Assembly (NCBI RefSeq): GCF_002258315.1
Contig: NZ_NOYD01000008.1
Coordinates: 150,645-214,644 of the forward strand
Direction: 5' to 3'
Source of the DNA: Rhodococcus sp. 06-462-5
Lineage (GTDB): Bacteria; Actinomycetota; Actinomycetes; Mycobacteriales; Mycobacteriaceae
Length of the DNA stretch: 64,000 nt
Part shown: positions 53,478 through 62,055 of the stretch, one piece after another
Layout of the letters: each line of letters opens with the position of its first letter
How positions within the stretch are numbered: position 1 is the first letter of the stretch
Made by a program: the position numbers and the translations under genes
Notes under the pieces: generated by a model
What the model was told of the DNA's origin: nothing
Database searches by the model: none
Seen by the model: the letters and a program-made list of their open reading frames with translations, nothing else

Positions 53478-53508
53478 GCTGCGTTCTCGTAGCTACCTGA
53501 CGCGGCAG

Positions 53509-53790
53509 CTACTTGACGCGACCCTCGCGGAGTGTGCGCTCCGCGAGGTCGCGTAGCGGCCCGGTCAGGCTCGAATCGCCCACCCGGCACGAGTGCTCGC
53601 CCACCGACACACTCCAGACGAAGGTGTCGCGGGCGTTGGACTCGACCGGATCGGCGGACTGCTGATCGGCAATGTACGGCTGCGCGGCCTCGACCAACGA
53701 CTGCCATTCCGGCTCGTCGGTCTCGACGACGCCGCGCTTGGACATACCGGCGACACCACCGGTTCGCAGTACTTCGATGCGCAGGCTCAT
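53509..53790 (-). CDS. Emfourin-like protealysin inhibitor
   Basis: 93 residues. Starts MSLRIEVLRTGGVAGMSKRG, the strand-hairpin start of emfourins (MxIxxxRxGGxAG). A central helix and a two-stranded DTFVWSVSVGEHSCRVGDSSL part follow. It lies 10 bases behind the M4 protease gene in the same direction. Known emfourins are encoded next to protealysin-like proteases and inhibit them tightly. Recognised by pattern and context, not by alignment. Confidence 0.8.
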   Translation of the reverse strand: MSLRIEVLRTGGVAGMSKRGVVETDEPEWQSLVEAAQPYIADQQSADPVESNARDTFVWSVSVGEHSCRVGDSSLTGPLRDLAERTLREGRVK

Positions 53791-53800
53791 CTGCCCTCGA

Positions 53801-54853
53801 TCACACCCGATCGTCGCTCGGCTTCGGTACGGACTCGAGCCCTGTTGTCTTCACCCCCACGGTAGACCAACCCGTGGCCACTGCCTCGACAACATCGGAA
53901 CCGGCCCCGAATCGCTTGGTTGCTGCGGCGAGGGTCGCGGCGGAGAACCCGGCGAAATCGACTGTCGGCGACAGTCCACCGACCGTCATCGTGTCGAACC
54001 AGACCTGCCCGACGCGGTCCCAGGCCGGACCGCCCAGAGTGGTAGCGGCGACGGCGAACGCACGGTTCGGGATGCCCGAATTGATGTGCACGCCGCCGTC
54101 GTCCTCGGTGGTGACGACAAAATCGTCCATACTCGCCGGCTGCGGATCCTTGCCGAGCACGTCGTCGTCGTACGCGGTGCCGGGCTCGAGCAGCGAGCGC
54201 AGAGCCTTTCCTTGAACGGCGGGCAGGAACAGGCCCTCACCGATCAGCCACGACGCATCCTCGGCGTTCTGCTTCGCGGTGTACTGCTCGACGAGTGCGC
54301 CGAACACATCGGAGATCGACTCGTTCAGCGCGCCGGCCTGGTCCTTGTACTCGAGCGGGGTGGTGTACTGCGTGAACCCGTGCGCGAGTTCGTGTGCGAT
54401 GACGCCGAGCGAGACGGTGAATCGAGCGAACACCTCACCGTCACCGTCGCCGAACACCATGCGCGAGCCGTCCCAGAACGCATTGTCGTAGTCCTGGCCG
54501 TAGTGCACGGTCGCGTCGAGGGGCAGGCCGCTGCCGTCGAGACTCGAGTATCCGTAGACCTCCTCGAAGAACGCGTACGTGGCACCGAGGCCGTCGTACG
54601 CCTCGTCGGTCGCAGCGTCGCCGGTGGGATCCTCGCCCTCGGCCCGCACCTGCTGGCCGGGTAGATCGCGAGTGGACTTCGCGTCGGAGATCGTGCGCTC
54701 GAGCGTGCCGCCGGTGCGCGGAGCGATGGCGGTGCGAGCCTGCACCACCTCGCGGCCCGCGCGCATCTCACGATCGGCGAGCAGAGTGGCGCGAGCACCA
54801 GGACCCTGCAACCGCTCGAGCAGAAACGGTGGAACTACGGAATGGAACGTCAT
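53801..54853 (-). CDS. Protealysin-like M4 metalloprotease
   Basis: 350 residues. Thermolysin-family zinc protease with HELAHGFTQY (His154, Glu155, His158), the third ligand Glu178 in NESISDVFG, and the catalytic His in GGVHINSGIPNRA. There is no signal peptide; instead a short propeptide carries the VPPFLLERL motif (residues 7-15), characteristic of protealysin precursors rather than secreted thermolysins. LGATYAFFEEVYG matches the mature N-terminal domain. It is probably cytoplasmic or released without Sec signal. Operon with the inhibitor gene downstream. Confidence 0.92.
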   Translation of the reverse strand: MTFHSVVPPFLLERLQGPGARATLLADREMRAGREVVQARTAIAPRTGGTLERTISDAKSTRDLPGQQVRAEGEDPTGDAATDEAYDGLGATYAFFEEVYGYSSLDGSGLPLDATVHYGQDYDNAFWDGSRMVFGDGDGEVFARFTVSLGVIAHELAHGFTQYTTPLEYKDQAGALNESISDVFGALVEQYTAKQNAEDASWLIGEGLFLPAVQGKALRSLLEPGTAYDDDVLGKDPQPASMDDFVVTTEDDGGVHINSGIPNRAFAVAATTLGGPAWDRVGQVWFDTMTVGGLSPTVDFAGFSAATLAAATKRFGAGSDVVEAVATGWSTVGVKTTGLESVPKPSDDRV

Positions 54854-54930
54854 GCGGACCCCCTACGAGTTGGCGTGACCCCAGTGTGCACGAGACCACC
54901 GACAGATTCCGATGAGCTGGGACGACGTAG

Positions 54931-55680
54931 TCAGCCGCGCATCGTCGAGAGGTCGATTCCCGCCACTTCGCTGGGCGGGCGGATCGCCGTCAACGTCGCC
55001 CAGTTGCGGGCCAACAGCGACGCGTCGGAATCGTCGTCCTCGGCTCGGATCTCATCGAAGCGGACGGTGACGAAATCTTCTCCGCGATCGCCTATTTCGG
55101 CCTGTACCGCGCCGTAGCGGGCCAGTGATGCCGGCACGATTCCCGCCAACTCCGCGAGCGGAACGTCCGGGATGTTGACGTTGACGACGGCGTCGGACGG
55201 GCCGTGGTCCATCATCCACGTCACCGCGATACGGGCCACGTGCTCGGCCGTCGCCCAATGGGCAGGCTCCGTGGCGATCGACGACAGCGCCATCGCCGGA
55301 ACCCGATGCGTCAACGCCGTCAACGCGGCACCGACTGTGCCCGAATGCAGTACGGCGGCACCGGTGTTCGGTCCGTGATTGATACCGGAGAGCACCAGGT
55401 CCGGAGGGTCGCTGAAAGCCCCGCGGGTGGCGACGAACGCGATGAGAGCGGGTGACGCCTGCACCGCGTAGGCCGGTACATCGGGGAGACCGGCAATCTC
55501 CACCGTTGCGATGCCGAGATGATCGTCGACGCCCATGCCGGTCAAGGACGCGCTGGCCCCGCTGCGCTCCTCGTGTGGCGCGGCTACGACGACGTCGAGA
55601 CCGGCCTCCACCGCCACGCGCGCGAGCAGGGCGATGCCCTCGCTGTGCACGCCGTCGTCGTTGGTGATGAGGGCTCTCAT
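54931..55680 (-). CDS. surE: SurE-type nucleotidase (5'/3'-nucleotidase)
   Basis: 249 residues. N-terminal NDDG (7-10) metal site, APHEERSGASASLT, the SGINHGPNTG motif around residues 98-107 and SGTVGAALTA; all SurE landmarks. Dephosphorylates nucleoside monophosphates and is linked to survival in stationary phase. Its ATG at 55680 overlaps the stop of the upstream PfkB kinase by four bases, so the two genes form an operon. Confidence 0.94.
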   Translation of the reverse strand: MRALITNDDGVHSEGIALLARVAVEAGLDVVVAAPHEERSGASASLTGMGVDDHLGIATVEIAGLPDVPAYAVQASPALIAFVATRGAFSDPPDLVLSGINHGPNTGAAVLHSGTVGAALTALTHRVPAMALSSIATEPAHWATAEHVARIAVTWMMDHGPSDAVVNVNIPDVPLAELAGIVPASLARYGAVQAEIGDRGEDFVTVRFDEIRAEDDDSDASLLARNWATLTAIRPPSEVAGIDLSTMRG

Positions 55681-56630
55681 TTCTTGCCTGCCTTCTTGTA
55701 CGGACGAACCTCCACCGACTCGGTGAGGCCGAGAACCAGGTCGCGTCGCCCGCTACCCAGGCCGCGCCGCGTGACGTTGGCCGTGCCCGCTCCGCCGCCG
55801 AGTCGCAACGCCTCCGGGACCGATAGTCCCTGAGCCAGCCCTGCGGCAATGCCTGCACTCATCGAATCGCCTGCTCCGTGGTGATCGACCATGCGCAGTC
55901 CCGGCGTGACTATTTCGAGCACGTCGCCGTCCACCAGCGCCAGGGCCGGATCTCCGGCCCGTGAGATCACGACGATCTCCGCGCCGTCGTCGTGCATCTG
56001 CCGCATCGAGTCGATGAGGTGCGCCGGGTCCTCGGACTCGGCCCGGCCGTCGGCGATGAGGTCCTCGTGGCTGACCTTGAGCACCGTCAGACCGCCGGCG
56101 AGCGCAGCGATCATGGTCGGCCCGGACAGGTCGGCGACCACCGTCTTGCCCAGGGCGGTGAGGTCCGCGCACAGCCTCTCGTACACCTCGGGTGGAACGA
56201 TGTCGTCTTCGTGCGGTCCGCCGAGGATGGCGACGTCGCTGCGGGCACCGGCGGCGAGTGCCGCGCTGAACAGGTCGTCGAGGGCGTGCCGGGCCAGCGG
56301 CGGCGGGTCGACCGTGGCCAGGATCTCGCGCTCACCGCTGCGGCGATCGTGTACGTATGAACCGCTCTCCTGGCCGATGTCGACGGAAACGACGGAAATG
56401 CCCTCACGCTCGACGATGTCGCGCAGAATGCCCCCGATCTCGCCGCCGAACACTCCCGTCAGCGTGACGTCGAGGCCGAGCACCGTGGCCATCCGCGCGA
56501 TCCAGTGGCCCTGGCCGCCGGCGTGCACGTGCAGTTCGGTGTTGCCGTTGGGAGATTTGTCGAGGGTCACCGTCAACAGCGGAGACGGCGCGAAGACGAG
56601 GGCAGTGAGGTCTGGAGGGGAGGAAGGCAT
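55677..56630 (-). CDS. PfkB-family carbohydrate kinase
   Basis: 317 residues, ribokinase fold. N-terminal HAGGQGHWIARMATVLG is the sugar-binding Gly-rich part; VFGGEIGGIL follows; the C-terminal catalytic motif is DHHGAGDSMSAG, with the base Asp in GAGD. It resembles 1-phosphofructokinase/tagatose kinases (PfkB signature 2), but the early GG motif is altered. Upstream of and coupled to surE by ATGA, an unusual pairing. Substrate unknown. Confidence 0.85.
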   Translation of the reverse strand: MPSSPPDLTALVFAPSPLLTVTLDKSPNGNTELHVHAGGQGHWIARMATVLGLDVTLTGVFGGEIGGILRDIVEREGISVVSVDIGQESGSYVHDRRSGEREILATVDPPPLARHALDDLFSAALAAGARSDVAILGGPHEDDIVPPEVYERLCADLTALGKTVVADLSGPTMIAALAGGLTVLKVSHEDLIADGRAESEDPAHLIDSMRQMHDDGAEIVVISRAGDPALALVDGDVLEIVTPGLRMVDHHGAGDSMSAGIAAGLAQGLSVPEALRLGGGAGTANVTRRGLGSGRRDLVLGLTESVEVRPYKKAGKK

Positions 56631-56674
56631 CGAGTGTGAATGCCCGATATGTCAGGTCCGAAACGACAAGCACA

Positions 56675-58348
56675 TCAGAAGCGACGACGCAGACGCATTC
56701 CGATCGGGCGACCGTCGGGGTCGACGAACAAGCGGTAGGCGAATGCGGCGAGTCGCTGCTGCCACACGGGCGGCACCGAGATTTCGTGTCGGCGCAGCCG
56801 GCCGGTGGGGCGCGGACCCGAGGACGGGTTGCGGTGCCACTCGTCGAGCGCGGTTGCACTCGCCGAGATGGCATCGAAGAACTGCTGCGGATCCACCAGA
56901 TCGGCGTCGTCACCGTCGGCCCGGCCGAGGTGCTCGCGAATCAGTTCCAGACGAAGGTTGCGGGCATGAGTGCGGGCACCGTCGCCCAGACCTGCGGGGT
57001 CGACAGGCTCGCGGATGTCGCGTTCTTCGTCGACGATGGCCGCCGTCAGCTCCGAATCATGGGTCCACGAACGACGATTGAAGTTGTCCGAGCCCACCGC
57101 GGTCCACACATCGTCCATGATGCAGACCTTCGAGTGCACGTACACCGGTATGCCGCGGTCGTTCTCGATGTCGAGGACCAGCACACGATCACCACCGGCA
57201 GCGCGGATCACCTCCAGTGCGGCCGAGTGTCCCAGCAGCGCAGAGGGAATGGTGAGTGCACTGTCGTCGTCGAGGTGCTTGGGGACCACCACCACCAACC
57301 GCAGGTTCGGCTTACGGCGCAGTGCCGCGGCGAACACTCGCGCGACGTCGACCGACCACAGGTACTGGTCTTCGATGTAGATCAACTCGGTTGCTCGGTG
57401 CAGAGCCTTGGCATATGCACGTGCTGCACTGCGCTCGCCCTTGGTGGCAAACGGGTAGGCGGGTCGTCGACGCGGGTAGGTGCGTAGCAGCTGCACCGAG
57501 CACGTGCCCTGCGGATCCGGGGCCGCCGCCGCAGCCGGAAGCTCCGACGGTTCTCGTGTCACGCCGCGCAGCATGTCGGGTACGGCGTGCCAGGGGAGCC
57601 GGGACAGGGCTGCGGGATCCTCCCAGCGCTCCCGAAAGACATCCTCGACGTCCCGCACTGCGGGTCCTTCGAGCTGGACCTGCACGTCGTGCCAGGCCGG
57701 GATCTCGCCGTACTCGGGAGGGAAGGGACGTGAGACCGGATCGCCGAAATGATCGGCGTCGTCGCGTCGGGCACGGGCCAGATCGATACCGCCGACGAAC
57801 GCGACGTCGGGCAGATCCTTCCTGCCGTATCGCACGACGACGAACTTCTGGTGGTGGCTTCCGGTTACCAGCACGCGCTGGTCGAGGATGACTTCGCCGC
57901 CCGCCTCCTCCAGTCGCAGCGCGAGCTTGCGATTCTTCGGGCCGGTGAAACCGAGGGTCTCCATGTGGGAGCGCCACACCATGCCCTTCACGACGCCACC
58001 GCGGTGCGCCACACCGGTGAGCGCATCCTCGACGGTCACACCGTCGTCGGTGAGCAGTTGCTCCGGGTCTCCGCGCCAGTCGGTGAACAGCACCAGGTCG
58101 TCGCGCTCGGTCTTCTCCAGTGCCTTCGCCAGCGCCGCGAAGTACGTCTTGCCGTGCACGAGATTCTCGACGCGGTTGCCCTCGGTCCAAGCTGCGATTC
58201 GGGTGTCGTCGTTGCCGCGCTCGGTCGCGGTGAGGAACCACGGGTGCGCAGGATCGAAGTGCCGGGTCGGGGCGGTCAGAGCTGCGGTGGACCGACCGAG
58301 ATTCTCGGCAACCCCATCGACGACGCGCCGGATGCGCTGCACTATCAC
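56675..58348 (-). CDS. Phospholipase D-like protein (cardiolipin-synthase type)
   Basis: 557 residues with two HKD-type sites. Site 1 is HHQKFVVVRYGRKD (HxK near residues 167-169); site 2 is VHSKVCIMDDVW with SDNFNRRS (about residue 413). These give the two-domain active site of PLD enzymes that make cardiolipin or hydrolyse phospholipids. No N-terminal membrane helix is seen, unlike standard ClsA. Starts GTG 58348, divergent from the aldo/keto reductase. The role in lipid turnover is likely; the exact reaction is not fixed. Confidence 0.87.
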   Translation of the reverse strand: MIVQRIRRVVDGVAENLGRSTAALTAPTRHFDPAHPWFLTATERGNDDTRIAAWTEGNRVENLVHGKTYFAALAKALEKTERDDLVLFTDWRGDPEQLLTDDGVTVEDALTGVAHRGGVVKGMVWRSHMETLGFTGPKNRKLALRLEEAGGEVILDQRVLVTGSHHQKFVVVRYGRKDLPDVAFVGGIDLARARRDDADHFGDPVSRPFPPEYGEIPAWHDVQVQLEGPAVRDVEDVFRERWEDPAALSRLPWHAVPDMLRGVTREPSELPAAAAAPDPQGTCSVQLLRTYPRRRPAYPFATKGERSAARAYAKALHRATELIYIEDQYLWSVDVARVFAAALRRKPNLRLVVVVPKHLDDDSALTIPSALLGHSAALEVIRAAGGDRVLVLDIENDRGIPVYVHSKVCIMDDVWTAVGSDNFNRRSWTHDSELTAAIVDEERDIREPVDPAGLGDGARTHARNLRLELIREHLGRADGDDADLVDPQQFFDAISASATALDEWHRNPSSGPRPTGRLRRHEISVPPVWQQRLAAFAYRLFVDPDGRPIGMRLRRRF

Positions 58349-58402
58349 GTTGGCATCATTTCATCCGGTTTGAAGCAGACGGAGGGCGGGCACCCGAGCG
58401 AT

Positions 58403-59251
58403 ATGACTCAGGTACCAAACGTCACGCTCAGAAACGGCAAGCAGATCCCGCAGCTCGGCTTCGGCGTGTTCCAGATCGATCCCGACAAGACGGCCCAGGC
58501 CGTCGAAACGGCCCTCGAGATCGGCTACCGCCACATCGACACCGCCGAGATGTACGGCAACGAGAAGCAGGTCGGCGAAGGTATCCGCAACTCCGGCATC
58601 GACCGCGAATCGGTCTTCGTCACCAGCAAGCTCAACAACGGCTTCCACAAGCCGGACGATGCGCGGACGGCGTTCGACAAGACACTCAGCGACCTCGGAA
58701 CCGACTACGTGGACCTCTTCCTGATCCACTGGCCGCTCCCGACCCGCTACGACGGCGACTTCGTTTCCACCTGGAAGACGTTGGAGGAGTTCGTCGCCGA
58801 CGGTCGCGCCCACAATATCGGCGTATCCAACTTCCAGCCGGCCCACCTCGACCGGTTGGCGGAAGAGACCGAGACGGTCCCCGCGGTGAACCAGATCGAG
58901 GTGCACCCGTACTTCGTCAACAACGACGTGTGGGCGTACGGCCGTGAGCACGCCATCCCCACCGAGGCGTGGTCACCGATCGCCCAGGGCAACGTTCTCG
59001 ACGACCCCGAACTGAAGCGAATCGCCGACGCGACAGGCAAATCCGTCGCACAGGTGGTGCTGCGCTGGCACATTCAGCGCGGCAACATCATCTTCCCGAA
59101 GTCGGTGACGCCGGAGCGCGTCAAGGCCAACTTCGAGATCTTCGACTTCGAGCTGAGCTCTGCCGACGTCGACACCATCACGGCCCTGGACAAGGGTGAG
59201 CAGGGCCGTAACGGCCCGAACCCGGACACCTTCGACATGATTCCGGACTAG
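58403..59251 (+). CDS. Aldo/keto reductase (AKR5-like)
   Basis: 282 residues from ATG 58403 (MTQVPNVTLRNGKQIPQLGFG). Catalytic tetrad: Asp in HIDTAEMYGNE (D and Y), Lys in VTSKLNN, His in FLIHWPLP. Cofactor motif FPKSVTPERVKANFEIFDFEL identifies the NADPH-binding C-terminal segment. It resembles 2,5-diketo-D-gluconate reductase-like AKR5 enzymes. Followed at once by a perfect 20-bp stem-loop terminator. Confidence 0.94.
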   Translation: MTQVPNVTLRNGKQIPQLGFGVFQIDPDKTAQAVETALEIGYRHIDTAEMYGNEKQVGEGIRNSGIDRESVFVTSKLNNGFHKPDDARTAFDKTLSDLGTDYVDLFLIHWPLPTRYDGDFVSTWKTLEEFVADGRAHNIGVSNFQPAHLDRLAEETETVPAVNQIEVHPYFVNNDVWAYGREHAIPTEAWSPIAQGNVLDDPELKRIADATGKSVAQVVLRWHIQRGNIIFPKSVTPERVKANFEIFDFELSSADVDTITALDKGEQGRNGPNPDTFDMIPD

Positions 59252-59257
59252 TACGTC

Positions 59258-59302
59258 CAACTGTGGGCTCGAACGTGCTCGTCACGTTCGAGCCCACAGT
59301 TG
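59258..59302. terminator. Perfect 20-bp stem-loop between convergent genes
   Basis: The arm at 59258-59277 (CAACTGTGGGCTCGAACGTG) is the exact inverse of 59283-59302, with a 5-base loop CTCGT. It begins 7 bases after the reductase stop and ends 16 bases before the scoB stop. A bidirectional terminator. Confidence 0.85.
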
Positions 59303-59318
59303 TGTCTTGGGATCTGTG

Positions 59319-59960
59319 TTACGTGATCGTGAGCGCGGATCCCGTTGCGGCGGTGACCTCTTCGGAGGTCACTCCTGGTGCGAGCTCGGCGATTGCGAGT
59401 GTTCCGTCACCGACGACGTCGATGACGGCAAGGTTGGTGATGATGCGATTCACGACGCCCTGGCCGGTCAACGGCAAAGTACAGGCGTCCAGGATCTTCG
59501 GGTTCCCGTCGCGGTCGGTGTGTTCCATGACGACGATGACGCGCCGGGCACCGTGCACGAGGTCCATCGCGCCGCCCATGCCCTTGACCATCTTGCCGGG
59601 CACCATCCAGTTGGCGAGATCGCCGGTGCGCGAGACCTGCATGCCGCCCAACACTGCTGTGTCGATGTGACCACCGCGGATCATGCCGAAGCTCAACGAC
59701 GAATCGAAGTACGCCGCACCGGGATTGACGGTGACCGTCTCCTTGCCCGCGTTGATGAGATTGGCGTCGACCTCGTCCTCGGTGGGGTACGGCCCGGTAC
59801 CGAGGATGCCGTTCTCCGAGTGCAAAGTGACCTTGACCGCGTCGGTGAGGTACCCCGGGATCAACGTCGGCAGTCCGATGCCGAGATTGACGTACTCGCC
59901 GTCGACCATTTCCGCTGCCGCGCGTTCGGCCATCTGGTCGCGTGTCCATCCTGCACTCAT
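59319..59960 (-). CDS. scoB: 3-oxoacid CoA-transferase subunit B
   Basis: 213 residues. Catalytic Glu in HSENGILG (near residue 48), [30 protein letters not shown], and [15 protein letters not shown] with [23 protein letters not shown]. The last two match succinyl-CoA:3-ketoacid transferase subunit B rather than 3-oxoadipate PcaJ. ATG overlaps the stop of scoA by four bases. With scoA it interconverts acyl-CoA and keto acids, e.g. acetoacetate plus succinyl-CoA. Confidence 0.93.
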   Translation of the reverse strand: MSAGWTRDQMAERAAAEMVDGEYVNLGIGLPTLIPGYLTDAVKVTLHSENGILGTGPYPTEDEVDANLINAGKETVTVNPGAAYFDSSLSFGMIRGGHIDTAVLGGMQVSRTGDLANWMVPGKMVKGMGGAMDLVHGARRVIVVMEHTDRDGNPKILDACTLPLTGQGVVNRIITNLAVIDVVGDGTLAIAELAPGVTSEEVTAATGSALTIT

Positions 59961-60718
59961 GCCCGAACTCCTGAACTGACGGTGCGCTTTTCGATGCGCT
60001 TGTCCTGTGGTCCGGTGTGCACGACACGTTGGACGAACACCCCGGGAAGATGTACGTGGGCCGGATCGATCTCGCCCGGCTCGACGAGATTCTCGACCTG
60101 CGCGATGGTGATCCTGCCCGCCATCGCGGCGAGTGGATTGAAGTTCATGGCAGTCTTGTCGAACACGAGATTGCCTGCTGTGTCACCGATCTCGGCGTGC
60201 ACCAGTGCGAAGTCGGCGTTGATCGACTCCTCGAGAACGTAGCGCTTGTCACCGAACACCCGAGTCTCCTTGGGCGGCGACGCGATCGAGACGGAACCGT
60301 CGGGGTCGTAGCGCCACGGCATTCCGCCGTCGGCGATGGGACTCCCGACTCCTGCCGGAGTGAAGAATGCGGGAATTCCGGTGCCGCCGGCTCGAAGTCG
60401 CTCGGCGAGTGTGCCCTGCGGAGTGAGTTCGACCTCGAGCTCGCCGGCGAGGTACTGGCGGGCGAACTCCTTGTTCTCTCCGACGTACGACGCGGTGACG
60501 CGGCGAATTCGTCCGGCAGCCAGCAGGATTCCGAGCCCGTAGCCGTCGACGCCGCAATTGTTGGAGAACACTTCGAGCTCGGTGGCGTCGGTGTCCGCGA
60601 TGGCCTCGATGAGTGCATCGGGGATGCCGCACAAACCGAAGCCGCCGACCGCGAGGGTCGCTCCTCGGCCGATGTCCGCAACCGCCTCGGCGGCGGACGC
60701 GTAGGTCTTTCCAGTCAC
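59957..60718 (-). CDS. scoA: 3-oxoacid CoA-transferase subunit A
   Basis: 253 residues from GTG 60718 ([13 protein letters not shown]), with AGGAG about 7 bases upstream. [16 protein letters not shown] is the CoA-binding Gly-rich motif; [25 protein letters not shown] and [24 protein letters not shown] follow as in ScoA. A longer open frame to 61105 runs into the divergent regulator and is rejected. First gene of scoAB, probably regulated by the IclR protein next to it. Confidence 0.92.
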   Translation of the reverse strand: MTGKTYASAAEAVADIGRGATLAVGGFGLCGIPDALIEAIADTDATELEVFSNNCGVDGYGLGILLAAGRIRRVTASYVGENKEFARQYLAGELEVELTPQGTLAERLRAGGTGIPAFFTPAGVGSPIADGGMPWRYDPDGSVSIASPPKETRVFGDKRYVLEESINADFALVHAEIGDTAGNLVFDKTAMNFNPLAAMAGRITIAQVENLVEPGEIDPAHVHLPGVFVQRVVHTGPQDKRIEKRTVSSGVRA

Positions 60719-60755
60719 TTGCAGCTCCTGATGTGTTCGTTGAGCAAACGTTGTA

Positions 60756-60849
60756 TTCAGTGAACCTGAGCTGTGCATTTCGTTGCAGCGAATGCTGGTT
60801 TTTGCTCGTTCGGTGAACGGAAGCGGGCTTGGCGTCCACTGAGTGGACG
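60756..60849. promoter_or_regulatory. Cluster of palindromes in the scoA/IclR divergent region (probable operators)
   Basis: Three palindromes: TTCAGTGAA (60756-60764), CGTTCGGTGAACG (60807-60819) and CGTCCACTGAGTGGACG (60833-60849, perfect around one base). An imperfect CATTTCGTTGCAGCGAATG occurs at 60776-60794. They span the region between both starts. Likely binding sites of the IclR regulator; the last lies close to its own start, suggesting autoregulation. Confidence 0.6.
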
Positions 60850-60861
60850 TACTATGACCAG

Positions 60862-61644
60862 GTGACCTCAGCGGATGCCAACACAAGTGTGATCGGCAAG
60901 ATCTGTTCGTTGCTGCGCGCGGCGGGAAGCGAGGAGCCTTCGGGTGCCTCGACCACCGCGCTCGCTCGGGCAACCGGTCTCGCGCGACCGACTGCGCATC
61001 GCCTCCTGGCGTCTCTGGCCGACCAAGGGTTCGTCGACCGCGACGCCGCCACCGGCCACTGGTCACTGGGCCCGGAGATCTATCTGCTCGGATCGATGGC
61101 GGCATTACGGTACGACATCACCGACCAGGCTCGGAAGATAGTGCAGGCGTTGGCTTCCGAGAGCGGAGAGAGTGCGTTCCTGTCGGTCCGACGCGGGGCG
61201 GAGACCGTGTGCCTGCTTCGAGTGGAGGGGAGCTTTCCGTTGCGTTCGCACGTGTTGTACGAGGGCATTCGGCTACCGCTGGGGGTGGCGTCCGCGGGTC
61301 TGGCCATTCTGTCGCACCTTCCCGATCGGGAGGTGGACGAATACCTGGGCGGAGTCGACCTGGTTCCCGAATGGGGAGAGACGCACTCGGACAATGCGAT
61401 TCGGCACCGCGTCGGGCTCACCAGGACAACAGGCTTCGCCGTGAACCCTGGACTGCTGGTGGAGGGCAGCTGGGGCCTCGGTGCTGCGGTGTTCGACCGT
61501 GCCGGAGGTCCTGCGTGGGCGCTGAGCCTGACGGGTGTCGAGACGCGATTCCGTGATGATCGACGCCGGGAGTTGGGCAAGCTGCTGCTCGACGCCGCGC
61601 ACCGACTCACCGTGCAATTGGGGGAGCGTCCCGGCCCCAGCTAA
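60862..61644 (+). CDS. IclR-family transcriptional regulator of the CoA-transferase genes
   Basis: 260 residues from GTG 60862 (VTSADANTSVIGKI); TTG 60829 is weaker and lies across an operator. N-terminal winged HTH (STTALARATGLARPTAHRLLASLADQGF), then the IclR ligand domain with SESGESAFLSVRRG and LPLGVASAGLAILSHLP. The effector is unknown. Divergence from scoAB parallels pcaR-pcaIJ loci. It overlaps the next, convergent gene by four bases. Confidence 0.9.
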   Translation: MTSADANTSVIGKICSLLRAAGSEEPSGASTTALARATGLARPTAHRLLASLADQGFVDRDAATGHWSLGPEIYLLGSMAALRYDITDQARKIVQALASESGESAFLSVRRGAETVCLLRVEGSFPLRSHVLYEGIRLPLGVASAGLAILSHLPDREVDEYLGGVDLVPEWGETHSDNAIRHRVGLTRTTGFAVNPGLLVEGSWGLGAAVFDRAGGPAWALSLTGVETRFRDDRRRELGKLLLDAAHRLTVQLGERPGPS

Positions 61645-61913
61645 GTGTCCATCTCTTCGAGAATGTCCGCGGCGTCCTGACTGCCTGCGATGGCCAGCCT
61701 CTGCAACTCGTCGCGGTCGCCACGTTCACCGGCGAGCTCGACGAGGATGTCGACGGCATCGCTGCTGCCCGCATCGGCGAGAGAGCGGAGTTCGTCGAGG
61801 TCGTTTCGAGAACCTACGAGTTCGACCAACTGGTCGAGGGCGTCCTGATCACCCTCGTGAGCCCGAGCACGTAACTCGGCCATCTCTGACGCCACGGAAT
61901 CAGGCTCGCTCAT
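61641..61913 (-). CDS. Small acidic repeat protein
   Basis: 90 residues built of two to three alpha-helical repeats of about 25-33 residues. The units ALDQLVELVGSRNDLDELRSL and AVDILVELAGERGDRDELQRL repeat the pattern xVxxLVELxGxRxDxDEL, and a third is partial (AADILEEMDT). This looks like HEAT/Sel1-type helical repeats mediating protein contacts. Acidic, no signal peptide. Function unknown. Confidence 0.75.
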   Translation of the reverse strand: MSEPDSVASEMAELRARAHEGDQDALDQLVELVGSRNDLDELRSLADAGSSDAVDILVELAGERGDRDELQRLAIAGSQDAADILEEMDT

Positions 61914-62055
61914 GGAGTGGAGTGTAGAACTGTTCGGCGGATAGTGGCAGGTCAGCTGCTCAGTATCCTGCTTTTCCGTTCTTGTCGGTGGTCCGGGTTA
62001 CTGTTATTTCAGTTCGAACAGGCGTTCTTGTTTCGGGTCACCGGGGGGTGAAAAG

